Source: Epiperipatus broadwayi
Lineage: Eukaryota; Onychophora; Udeonychophora; Euonychophora; Peripatidae
Direction: 5' to 3'
Length of the DNA stretch: 64,000 nt
NCBI GenBank assembly: GCA_028023455.1
Contig: JAQFVV010006274.1
Location: 2,542,001 to 2,606,000, forward strand
Both the position numbers and the translations under genes were made by a program. Positions 48,898-59,604 of the stretch are shown in pieces. The notes under the pieces are model-generated. The model ran no database searches. It was not told the origin of the DNA and was given only the letters and a program-made list of their open reading frames with translations. The number at the start of each line of letters is the position of its first letter. Within the stretch, counting starts at the first letter, position 1.

Positions 48898-51800
48898 TCC
48901 CATAGTTAGATAAATGCCTTATAAAAACATATTTACAACGACTTCAGTTTAATGAATCAATACTATTTGTACCTATTATTAATTCACTTTACGGATCAAA
49001 TCTGATGAGTTGACAATGAAGTACAATCATCATCATTACTTGATATCCATACCTGCTCAATTCGTATTAATAATTATATTAAAAATTAACCTATATTGTC
49101 AATAATATTTATAAATTGCTCTTCTGCATCTCTTTTCACTCAAAAACAATTACTAATAACATTAATTTATTGTATCTATTTTTTTAATGTAGGTAAAAAA
49201 ATAAATCAATTAAATTACAGCCATTTATTATTAAAAATATGTAATTTTACACAAGCTCAGATTCAAACTGTTATTGTTTTCTTCTCTAGGTTCATTTCTT
49301 ATTAATTTATAATTTCTTTTTGAAAAAAATATTTTATAATCCTTTTTTTCTGATTTATTTATTTTCAGTTAGCTTTTTTAAAATCTTTGATGTTATTAAA
49401 GTGTTTAGAGCTAATTTATTATTAATGTATTACTATCTTGAATGTGTAGTAATTATTGCTCTTTACTTGTAAAGTGAAGCTTTTAAACTAAATGTGACAA
49501 TAATTGTGTTAAAGAGTTAGATGGAAAAACAATCACGTTTTTATATAAATGTTCGATTAAAGGATTATGTCTAAAGATTCTTTAGAGTCTATAACCTTAT
49601 TTTTTACAGTCATATTTATTATAGCTAAATTAAGTAAATGTTATTTAATAGAATATAAAAATATTTTGCATTTATTATTTATGCGTTACATATTTATCAA
49701 ATAAACCCTTCTTTTTCTATATATGTGTGTGTGTTACTAATTTAATATATTCTGCAGAAAGCAATTCGGTTTTTTAGAATAGTTTTTAATCATTCGAATA
49801 CTCTGTATTTCTTATAAGTGCATGCTTATTCACTTTACTTTGGATTGCTTTAAAAAATATCACCGTAAATCTTTTGCAAAAAATAATTCTGAAGTGTACA
49901 AAACTCACACCATTTAATAAAAGGTCTAATATATTTTTTTCCAAGCAAAGAAATATATTTAACAACCTTTTCGATCTCAAGAATTCATTTCTATTGATTT
50001 TATTGCACATCCATAACTTTTTGCTAAATATAAATTCACTGTTGAAATTTTTTCACTTGATAGTGATTATGAACATCTTAATGTTAAAAGAATTTCTTTT
50101 CTTTTTCAAAAGTTGTCTTAATCATCCTCATTAATTTGCATGCAGCTTTAAATAGTGACATGATAAATTGCTACATAAAGCATTAGAAAACTATTACTAT
50201 TGCTTGGTCTTAATACCTTATTGCCTAGTTATTTCAATCTGCCTCCAGACAAAAAAGGGTTAATATACATATACACATATTAAATAATTAAGTGTAATAA
50301 TTTCAAAACAAGTTATTATTTACCATAATTTCAAGTTAGGTTATGAAGTTGATAAATAAAGATCGGAAATTTTTACATTCTATCTCTTAATTAATAAATT
50401 TAAAAGCAAAATTAGCCATGCTTTAAAACTTCGTTTAAAATTAATTGAGGTGATTTCTCTTTTTAAGTCATTATATTAATCTTCATTAATATTATCGATT
50501 TTATTAGTTGAATATATTTAAGGTAAATTTATATTTATTATAATCTTACTAATTTAATGTTAAAAATTACAATCACATTCATATTTAATCTACTTATTTT
50601 ACTTTTATTTTTCTACATATCTACTGTTTATTTAAATTAGTAAACATTGTAATTTAAACATCATGATGCTAAACCTTGTAAATTATTGTAACGCAGTTGA
50701 TAATTAAGACAAAAAAATTATATTTTAGAATAAAATTAGTTTTCTAGCTAGTGGGCAATGTAAGTTATAATTTTTATATTAGGGGGAACAATAAAATTAA
50801 TTTCTGTTATTTTTTTCCCCCATTATAAATTTAAAAATTTAAATATTCAATGATTACATTTTTTTTTTCTAAAAGCAAGATTGTTTATATATATAGACAT
50901 ACGTGCAATAAAGTATATTATTTACGTATATTAAAAACTTGTTTAATTTACATATTTTTGAACATTTAAAATAAAAAACAAAGAAAAAATCTGTCATTTA
51001 GAAGTTACCAGATTCTAACAATTAGAAGAGGGGGGGGGAACTCATTTATTTTTGATTTTTAAATTTTATTTTAGTCATTAATTTTTTATAAGGCATATCA
51101 CGATCGACGCACTTCAATAAAACTCAAACCATTTGATCATCATCATTAAAGGTTACATAGTATGTTCTCTATTAGTTAGTATTTCAGATTAGTATTAATA
51201 TCTCGTTTTCAAGATCTAGTGTAAATAAAACACCAGTGTCATTATTAATAGATAAAGAATATAAGCTTGCACATGACTTTCACACATATATTATATTCAA
51301 ACATTCATAGAATCTATATCCTTAATTAGTGGATTTGTTAAACGGCAGACTAGTTGATGTAAGTCATCAACTTTATCATCAGCAATACATTTCATAAATA
51401 TAGATTTAAATAAGATGCTGAAATAAATTCTATTAATACAACAATAATCAGTAACACTCGTCGTTAGTGGTCATCTAATGCTGTTACATGATCGTAGTAG
51501 CTATATGCACATTTGACATATTGCCTACCAAAACACAATCACTTCTATATGACTTTTAAAAATAATCATTTGTTAAATATTAGTCATTAAAAGCACTTAT
51601 ATATTCTAATTAAATAATACATATATTCTTGATCATTTGTGGAAAAAAAAGTTGCTAATTCATTATATACATATATATTGCAAGAGTCCAGTTGAAGCGT
51701 AAGCTTGCTTATATTTTTATAAAAAATAAAATTCTATTTAATCTTTGTTTAATCAAAATGAAATTCGATTCCCATTATACATTGTATAAATTGATTAATA

Positions 51801-53899
51801 ATATAAATATATATAGCTGCATAAAATGTGTGGATAAATAATTACATACGCAATATATTTTTTTATTGTAATTCCATGATTTAGAAGATATTTTTTTAAA
51901 TCAATGTATTTTAATTAAAAAAGTGTTGCTACGTGTATACTATCTTTCAACGCCAAGAAGAAAGATTAAAAAAAAACAAATATGTGAAAGATGAGGTTTT
52001 TGCAAGTATTTTTAATTTTATTTAAATTTTTTTAAAGTAAAACAAATTATTAATTTTTAAATGTTACTTAGATGTATATATTATTATTATTATCAAACAC
52101 TATACTCGTTAAGACTTGATTTTCTTCGGATCGAAGTCATAGATTGCATTTCTTCCAAGGGACTACGCATCATTTAAAAATCATTTTATAATTGCGCGTA
52201 TATGTCTAAAATGTTATTAGTCTTTTTGGATCTTAGAGAATTTTATATTAAAATCGTTTAAAAAAATACCTGGTTTAAAATAAATTGAAAACAAAAATTA
52301 TCTCAGATTTTTTTAAAGATGCATTTTCCAATACATACTGGAAAGCATAACATCTTAATTACAATTTACTTTAGAATTTTGCTTATTTCCCCCAGATTAG
52401 GAGGTAAATGAAAAATAAATATTATTTCAGCTTTAAGTTTTATTTTTGCTTCTTTAATTTGAAAAATCGTCTTCACTCTGGGTCAGGATTCTCTCATTTT
52501 AAAAACTTAAATGACAATAAATATAAATTTAATTATTTATTGAGTATAAACTATACAAATATATATATATATATAACTGCTAAAATGCCTATAAAACAAA
52601 AAAATGTTTTTTGTTGTTTACTTCAGAGTCATTATGCTCCAGCAATAAAAAGCAATCTGAAATAGTAGTAGACATTTTGACAGCCCCCCTCATTTTATAC
52701 TAAAGTTTAGATAAAATTTAAAAATAGCAATAAAACATAAACTGACTACTATCCTTAGAGCTCATAAAAATATTTAATAACAGAAAAAGATAACAACTTA
52801 ACCTTTATATATAATATTTTGTGAATTTAATAAGACATTAAATTGATTCAATAAACTTTTTTATTTATTTAATTACAAAGATTATATTTAAAAAAATTTA
52901 AGTTCTTTATTCATCTTAATAACATAAAGATTTCTTTAAAGTTTAAGGTGTATTTTTGAATATTGAGATGCTGGAATAAACTGTGTCAAAGGAGGACAAG
53001 CAGTGATAAGCTACCTCTAACGATTGTTAAGCTTTTCACGGGGTTGTATTAATTCAAGCCCTAGACATATACATTTGATTTCTGATGCCTGTTAAACTAT
53101 TAAAATTATACAATTATTAATTTAATATCCTCATCTACAATAAATTTTTATAATATAGCAACAATCCTAGTTTCATTTTTATAACTATCAGGTGTTTACA
53201 TATTTGCTTTTTTAAAAATTTATTGATAACATATTATATACAAATACTGACATATGTGCAAAGAAAAGTTTAAATCACACAGGCAAATATATTAAGAAAT
53301 CAAGACACATAACAACTTTAGTAAAATACTATACTATCCAAAGCTTCAGAAAAATCAGAAGCCAAATAGAAAAAAAATATAACAGTTCTTACGGCTAAAT
53401 GCTAAACTAATCTGTAGTTACTTCAAGATATCATGCTTTTATGGAATATTAATCTCAATGATATTACACAACTAATAAAAACTGTAGAAGCTAAGTTTTG
53501 TTATGATATTCTTGGGTAAGAATTTGAAGGAATATAAATATGTGCTAAACCATTATTCATTATTTTCTTTAAATACATTGCAATTTTTTATTATCAAATA
53601 TAAGAGAGCAGTATACAAGCACATCTTTCTAAGTGTATAAACAATTACTGATGCATTGAAAAAATGAAATTATCTTATATGATTTTAAAGCAATTGTTTG
53701 AAGTTAAAAAATATTTAAAATATATAATTGCTCTCTGTAAAACAGAAGCAGGCATAGAAATGAAGTGTATGAGCAAGTTTAAAAAATATTTAGAATTTTT
53801 AAAAAAAATAATTATTCCATAAGGCACATGGGGTTTCAGATTTATCTTGAGTTGGTTACTAATAAACATTTTGATTGGAATTGCACTTTCTAATTCACT
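48898..53899. other. AT-rich intergenic sequence, 5 kb
   Basis: No gene, RNA or named repeat recognised. It includes short (TA)n, a G-run near 51031 and several open frames of 60-86 codons (for example 49874-50134 and 52408-52665) whose composition is that of random AT-rich DNA. Confidence 0.4.
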
Positions 53900-56639
53900 A
53901 AAATTTTTTTACTCACATTTGAGGTTGAGGTTTAGAACGCGGTCAGAATCTAAGTAACTAGTAAAATTGTCAGTTATATTGATCTAATAGAACAGTAAAA
54001 TATGATCTGTGAAAAAAAAACCTGCCAGAATATGTAGAAGTAAAGCAAGCAATAATATTGGGGGAGGGGTGACATTGAGTATTGAATTATCTAGAATTGC
54101 AATAATATACATTTTGGCTCTAATATAGGTTAAAAAGATTTAGGCATATCAAATTGAGGACTTTTTTGAGGGTGAGAAGAAATGCAATGCTGAATGGTAA
54201 AAAATGTGAGGATTAATTACAGTCATATGCTTTTATTATAGATATGAGCTTGTTAAAAGTAGTATTAAATATCCATATTTATGGCTATAGGAATAAATAT
54301 TCCACCATACAACTTTCACAAAGAGATAAAACATTTTGAAATGGAATATTTTCTTTTTCATGCTGAATGTGCCCACTAGAAGATAGTTTAAGTGATGAAT
54401 TAAATTGTATTTTAGACAGATTGATTGGGATGCCAAGAAAAAATGAAGCATTACCTATTAAGAATAATAGTAGTTTAAACCTATAGATAGCTGTTACATA
54501 AATTAACTGTGTTGTGCAACAGTCAGATATTTGAAATTGGTTTAGAATATGTAAAACAAAAAAAAATGTTTTAAGGTCTAGACTTAGAAAGAAAACACCT
54601 TCTATGCATTGTTCCTTAATTAGGAGCTATATAAATTGCAAATAGTAATGATGCAAACATTAACCATTCCCATTGAATTCTGCAACGAGTTTTGAAAGGT
54701 ATAAGTAGATGTGTATAATTTGTATTTTATTGAATTATTGGTAAAATACTTCTGAATGGCAATTATCAGATATCTATATTCAAGCAGAAGTTTATGAGCA
54801 TGCTAAACAGATATTTGCAATTGATTAGAAATCTTAAAGTCAACTTATCATCAGAAATAATTTGTAAGATTTTTCTCTTTGAAAACAAGATTAATTGTTG
54901 TATTAAAAGAATATCTTGAGAAGTCCTTCATTATGCAAGTGGAGAGTTTTGTAAGAATAAGCTCATTCAGTCTTAGAATAATTCTTGCAAAACGTTTTTG
55001 ATAATGTTTTCAAGTATAATAAAATGCAGGTTATTTTAAGATTGGTACAATGCATTTGATTCCTTTGTAAGACCAAATATTAAGTTGGTGGGAAAATCTG
55101 ACAGTTAAATTTATTCAAATATAGCTGATTGAAGCACAGATAAAAAGATAAGAATGATGATGTATTTAAATTGTTTATTAGCATTGGCTGAAATAAGATC
55201 TGTTGCTAAAAAGGATAGGTTAAGGTGCATAATTTCTTGAATATTTGCTTTTTTATAAAATAATTTTTTGAGGATGTTGAGTACTGTAGAAAATAGTGAG
55301 CTGATGTTGACCAACTGTTTCTAGATTAGATTTTAAATGCTCAAAAAGTTCCATATCAACTTTGATGCCTGAAAAAAAAAGATACTTTGATAAAATTGGA
55401 ATGCTAAAAGCATGATATAAAGTAGATTTAACATAATTTAAAATATTACCAAATTCACCTCTTCCTTTATTTTGCTATAATATCTTACATAAATGCAATT
55501 TATTCATTGCAGTTTTAACACTTTTAGCAAAAACCTTTTATTGTACATGTATGCATACACAATCTTACGTTTAGACTGTCCTGCAGTCTTCTTCAGAGCT
55601 GTGATATAACAAACAAAATAAAATATGTAACTATATACATAATAACATAAAAATGCAAACAATAAAAAACATAAATTTATTTCAGTTTTATTATATTTTG
55701 TTATATTTTATATTTTTTTATTGTTTACATTTTTTATGGTATTATATACATATAGTTATGTATATCATTTTATTTTGTTCATTATATCATAGCTCTGAAG
55801 AAGACTGCAGGATAGTCAAAACATAAGATTGGTTATGCATATATGTACAATAAAAAGTTTTTGCTAAAAAGTGTTTAAAGTACAGTGAATAAATTGCATA
55901 ATTTAAAGTAGTTCTTTATGCACCTTGAGAAATTTGATATTATTTTTCTTAGCCTAAGTTGTTATAGCATTCTGATTATAAAATATCATTAGGTGGTTGC
56001 TTAAATTTTTCAATTTATAGATAAGAGTCTTGGCAACATTTATCTGTAAAATAGATTGAAGAGTTGAATCGATGTCATCAATATAGTATTTTATAATTTG
56101 AACAATAGTCTGTTAATCAACAAAAACCACTGCGGTTTAAAAGATTTTGAATACCAATCAAATTTTAACTCAAGAAGTTCAGTAGCTGATAATAAATAAG
56201 ATGATAATAGCAATGAATTCCAATAATCAACATTTAATTTAAATTCCATGGCAAGTAATTGTTTAACCATAAACTTATAGACTATTATATTATTTTAACA
56301 TTTATTTAATTGAGAATTACACAAGCACGGCACAAAATGAGATGTTGGGTAGATGGACTGAAGTCAATGAGAGACTAGTATATCATTTTGACATCTATTT
56401 ACATGAAAGTCATATAAGCATGGTTAGAAAGTGAGATACTCAATAGTGGATTAAAGTCTGAAATTAGATAGAGATTCAAAGTTCAAAGAGAGATAAGATT
56501 TGTCCTCCAACAAGCAAAACAGCACTACTAGGATATAGGGATAATAATGGTAGTAAAGCAAATTGAAATGTAATGCAGATAAGAGCAGATCTAGATGAAT
56601 ATAGGAGCCTTTGTAAGATTTTCTTTGGGGCAATTAGAA
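53900..56639 (-). other. Probable very decayed LINE body downstream of the endonuclease remnant
   Basis: The endonuclease block at 56640-57065 points leftward, so the rest of that element would lie here. I could not find convincing reverse transcriptase motifs. Segments such as IKVDMELFEHLKSNLETVGQ (around 55300-55360, minus strand) are protein-like but unassigned. Two diverged tandem units of roughly 105 bp sit near 56296-56458. The inverted repeat at 55491-55897 interrupts the region. Confidence 0.25.
55491..55897. mobile_element. Inverted repeat with paired hammerhead-like 3' motifs
   Basis: The arms (about 55491-55685 and 55715-55897) are imperfect reverse complements meeting near 55700. 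Each contains the sequence order CTGAAGA, AGACT, GCAGGAC/T, AGTC, N, AAAC: minus strand at 55569-55596, plus strand at 55795-55823. Where one arm has TCTAAACG the other has TCAAAAC, so the ancestor was probably TCGAAACG, giving the GAAAC box of a hammerhead. Stem II would be GACT/AGTC. No closing stem I or local cleavage triplet was found, so it is a half-site or a Penelope-type terminal motif. No coding sequence inside. Confidence 0.6.
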
Positions 56640-57065
56640 GTACTCTGCCTATGTTTTTTGCTTTGAAGATATTACTATGAAATAAAATTATTGTAACTGA
56701 TGATTTAAGGAAAGTTTGATTACATTGATAGATATGGATATTATAAGATTAATTTTGTTAATATAATTTGTGTCCTTATCAGAACTCTTACATCTTAAAC
56801 CAATCTAATGTTTGGTTTATGAATAAAAATGTAGTTTCTATTTAAATAATTAATGATAGCTAATTGGGGTGACAGAGATTTTTGTTTCTGTTAGTATAAA
56901 TACATCATCATGATTCTTTAAAAATTGAATTAGCTATGAGTTTTTTTCTATGTGACTTTAAACCATGTACATTGATACTGACATTGTTTATATTGTGCAT
57001 ATTATATGTTTGAGTTTTTGTATGAGCACTTCTTTTTGGTGTGTTTATTACCACATCAAGTACAT
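56640..57065 (-). pseudogene. LINE APE-type endonuclease remnant
   Basis: Reading leftward, NNVSINVHGLKSHRKKLIAN (about 56940-57000) is the first strand and Asn of an APE endonuclease (compare S-L-N-V-N-G-L). After a frameshift HDDVFILTETKISVTPISYH carries the conserved E-T-K block that binds metal. Further left, SSVTIILFHSNIFKAKNIGR and AVLLVGGQI resemble the following strands and the G-D-F-N region, with the D-F-N lost. Frames change at least twice. The order and spacing are right for a LINE ORF2 N-terminus. Confidence 0.6.
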
Positions 57066-57120
57066 TAGCTCTTTTTACTGTTCTCAGAAACTCAAAAGAT
57101 GATTTGATCAATTGCATCAC

Positions 57121-57590
57121 GCATAGTTTTTTAAACAGTAGATTATTATCTGTATATGCAGCTTGCCCAGTGATAATTATATCAAAATTAATATTAGTAA
57201 AAGGTTCTCATTTGATCTTACTGATGAGTTTTCTAAGTTGTTAATATTAAATCATGTTTTTAAACTCTTAGCAATATTGATTCTATAAATATAATGACTA
57301 AACATTTTTAATTTTTTAATTAAATAATGTTAAGAAGCATTTAAAACTAAATAAGTAATAAGGAAATAGCCTAGATTGCAATTTACTAAGAACCTCCATA
57401 ACAACAATCTTATGAACAGTTTATTATGTAATCATTTAATAGCTAAACATAAACAGCCAAACCATAATCTATATGGCATTTTTTCAGGAAAAAATATAAA
57501 CTCTATGCTGAAAATAAAGATCTAAACTTAATTTTGCAAAAATATATAACAAGTCATATTAAAAATATATACTCTCATAGAACAATTATA
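57121..57590. other. AT-rich intergenic sequence
   Basis: Nothing recognised. A TGATGAG at 57220-57232 lacks a second box and is not a ribozyme core. Confidence 0.4.
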
Positions 57591-57681
57591 GGGTATATGA
57601 GCACAGACTTTCACATGATCCATCACTCTCCACTCTATCTCATAACATTGATACACTCGAATACATATATGCCAAAAAGAT

Positions 57682-57743
57682 AAACAATCACCAATGAACA
57701 TATTTCATGCTAAATCAGCAATCATCAGTTGGTCCAGATTATC
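57682..57743 (-). ncRNA. Hammerhead ribozyme-like core (copy F, left arm)
   Basis: Minus strand: ATGATAATC, TGG, ACCAA, CTGATGA, stem II TTGCT/GATTT/AGCAT, GAAA, TATGTTCA, TTGGT, GATTGTT. Stem I pairs in both segments. The base of stem II is U-U, and the position before the cut is C instead of U, which should block cleavage. Confidence 0.55.
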
Positions 57744-57967
57744 ATATCCACACATATATGCCATAAGTGCTCAGATATATAATAAGATAGCCAAACTTCA
57801 TACTTTAATGCTTCAGGGTGGCCTGTGAGCATTCCATCATCAGATTTTCAATTGGATGGACAGTTGAAGAGTTGGAGTGTGGAGTGGATTGAAGCCTGTC
57901 CATTAAAGTATGAAGATTGGTTATCTTAATATATATCTGAGCACTTATGGCATATATGTGTGGAGAT

Positions 57968-58029
57968 GATAATCTGGACCAACTGATGACTGCTGGTTTA
58001 GCATGAAATACATATATTGGTGAGTGTTT
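57968..58029 (+). ncRNA. Hammerhead ribozyme-like core (copy F, right arm)
   Basis: GATAATC, TGG, ACCAA, CTGATGA, stem II CTGCT/GGTTT/AGCAT, GAAA, TACATATA, TTGGT, GAGTGTTT. Both boxes are intact, inner stem I is perfect (ACCAA/TTGGT), and stem III can form AUA/UAU around a tiny loop with AUA before the cut. Only the base of stem II (C-U) is unpaired. With the left arm of copy A it is one of the two best-preserved cores. Confidence 0.65.
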
Positions 58030-58122
58030 ATCTTTTCAGCATATGTGTTCGAGTGTATCAGTGTTATGATATAGAATGGAGAATGGTGGATCATGTGAAA
58101 GTCTGTGCTCATATACTCTATA

Positions 58123-59296
58123 TATTACATATATTGATACAGGTATATAATAAACCTGTATTTCAATTATCTCATAGACAGTTGTAACTTTACAAGAGTC
58201 AATAATTAAAATAATTTCAAAATTAAAAATATTGCCTTCTTTTAATCTATCAATTGAATACATCTGGATCTCCATAATTAGCTTTTAATAACCTTATCTG
58301 CAATTGGTGCATTATTTTTTCTCTCCTTACTTCCAGACAGTATCTTTGCAACGACACATATGACCTAAAACTAATAATATTAGAAAATACCCTCATAAAA
58401 AAAAACTATATAAGGATTACTTAGAAAGTAATAGCCATAGTTTCACAGAAGCTATTAAGTTTTTCATTTATATGCCTGTTAAAAACTAATTACTGATAGT
58501 ATTGCTATAGAATATAATTACTATATGTATTATTATGTGATATATTTATTTATGTTAATCAGACTTTTATGCCCTCTGAAATATTAAAGTTTTTATTTAA
58601 TTACATTAATTTATCAAGATTTAATTACTTATTTAAAATATATTTTTAGCTATCAATAATTTTTTGTAAATTTATTTTATATTAGAAAATAATTTTTTGT
58701 ATCACTTTCCTATATTTCACACAATAAAAAAAATTATCTAGATAATCTTTATTTAATTTTTTTTATTCTAAGAATTAATATCCATTAGTTACTTAAGTTC
58801 AAATATTATTTGTATATTGTTTCAAGTTTGGGGGTAAATCTATCGCTGCCTATGCTGATGATGTAATTCTCATGTCAGATCTTCACATATAAAATCTTGG
58901 AATCTCCATAAAATAATATTCTTTGTCTTCTGCTTTGTTTGATGTTTTTATTTGGTAATGATTACTAATTTATTATTACCTTTTAAATTAAAGCTATTTA
59001 TCTCTCTAGTTTTTTTTTTTTACTTTTTAGGATATTAATGTTAAATAGAAACTTTTGACGCAGTCTTTTTCAATTTATATTTGTTTATTATTAATAAAAT
59101 GAATCTTTCATTTGTCAGATCTCAGGTATTTTATATTTTGGCTATAGTTGTTACAATACCAATACTCATAAAGTAAAAAGTTAATGATTTATTTATTTTC
59201 CAAGATTTATTTACTCTAAATTGTTTCTATAAATTATTAAATATTACAAATCCAATATCAGTAGCTTTGACGTTACAAAGATTTTAATAGGATATA
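58123..59296. other. AT-rich intergenic sequence
   Basis: Apart from the reverse transcriptase scrap at 58834, nothing recognised. Confidence 0.4.
58834..58915 (+). pseudogene. Reverse transcriptase motif C scrap
   Basis: GKSIAAYADDVILMSDLH is read in one frame and is followed by a stop and then NLGIS. The Y-A-D-D box with flanking hydrophobic residues and the later L-G fit LINE reverse transcriptase motif C and the start of motif D. The fragment is isolated; no other motif was found nearby. It is a different family from the YMDD LINE at 12.8-20.6 kb. Confidence 0.5.
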
Positions 59297-59604
59297 CAGA
59301 GATGGCGAACCTTTAACGTGTGCGTGCCACCAAAAAATATTTATTGAATGATTGTCGTGCCATACAGTTATTAAATCAAAATTTAAACAACTTAATTATT
59401 GAAGTATTTTGAAAGTTTATAAAACAAAATAATAATAACAACAAAAATAATAATTAAACAAAATTTCTAAATAAGCTAAATACAAGTGAACGATATTTAT
59501 TTAGAAGTGTAGAAGTTGAATAAAATGTAATAGTAAAAAAAATAATAGTAATTAAAACAAAATTTTGGAAATAAACATATACAATCAACATAAATAGATA
59601 TTAT

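Larger units (their letters stand above)
57591..58122. mobile_element. Foldback repeat with two hammerhead-like cores (copy F)
   Basis: This is the most complete inverted dimer after copy A. The left arm starts GGGTATATGAGCACAGACTT and the right arm ends with its reverse complement. The arms keep TATATCTGAGCACTTATGGC and the ATTAAAGTATGAAG block on either side of a spacer with ATCAGATTTTCAATTGGATG and GTTGAAGAGTTGGAGTGTGG. It shares the variant ends of copy E, so E and F form one branch and A and B another. Confidence 0.75.

Noticed and set aside
48474-48905. 143-codon open frame
   Set aside because: It lies wholly within the foldback hammerhead repeat, and the related copies at 4.4 and 57.6 kb do not keep the frame.
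57220-57232. Isolated CTGATGAG as a tenth hammerhead
   Set aside because: No stem II partner and no GAAA box follow. The same holds for the TCTGATGAG near 48996.
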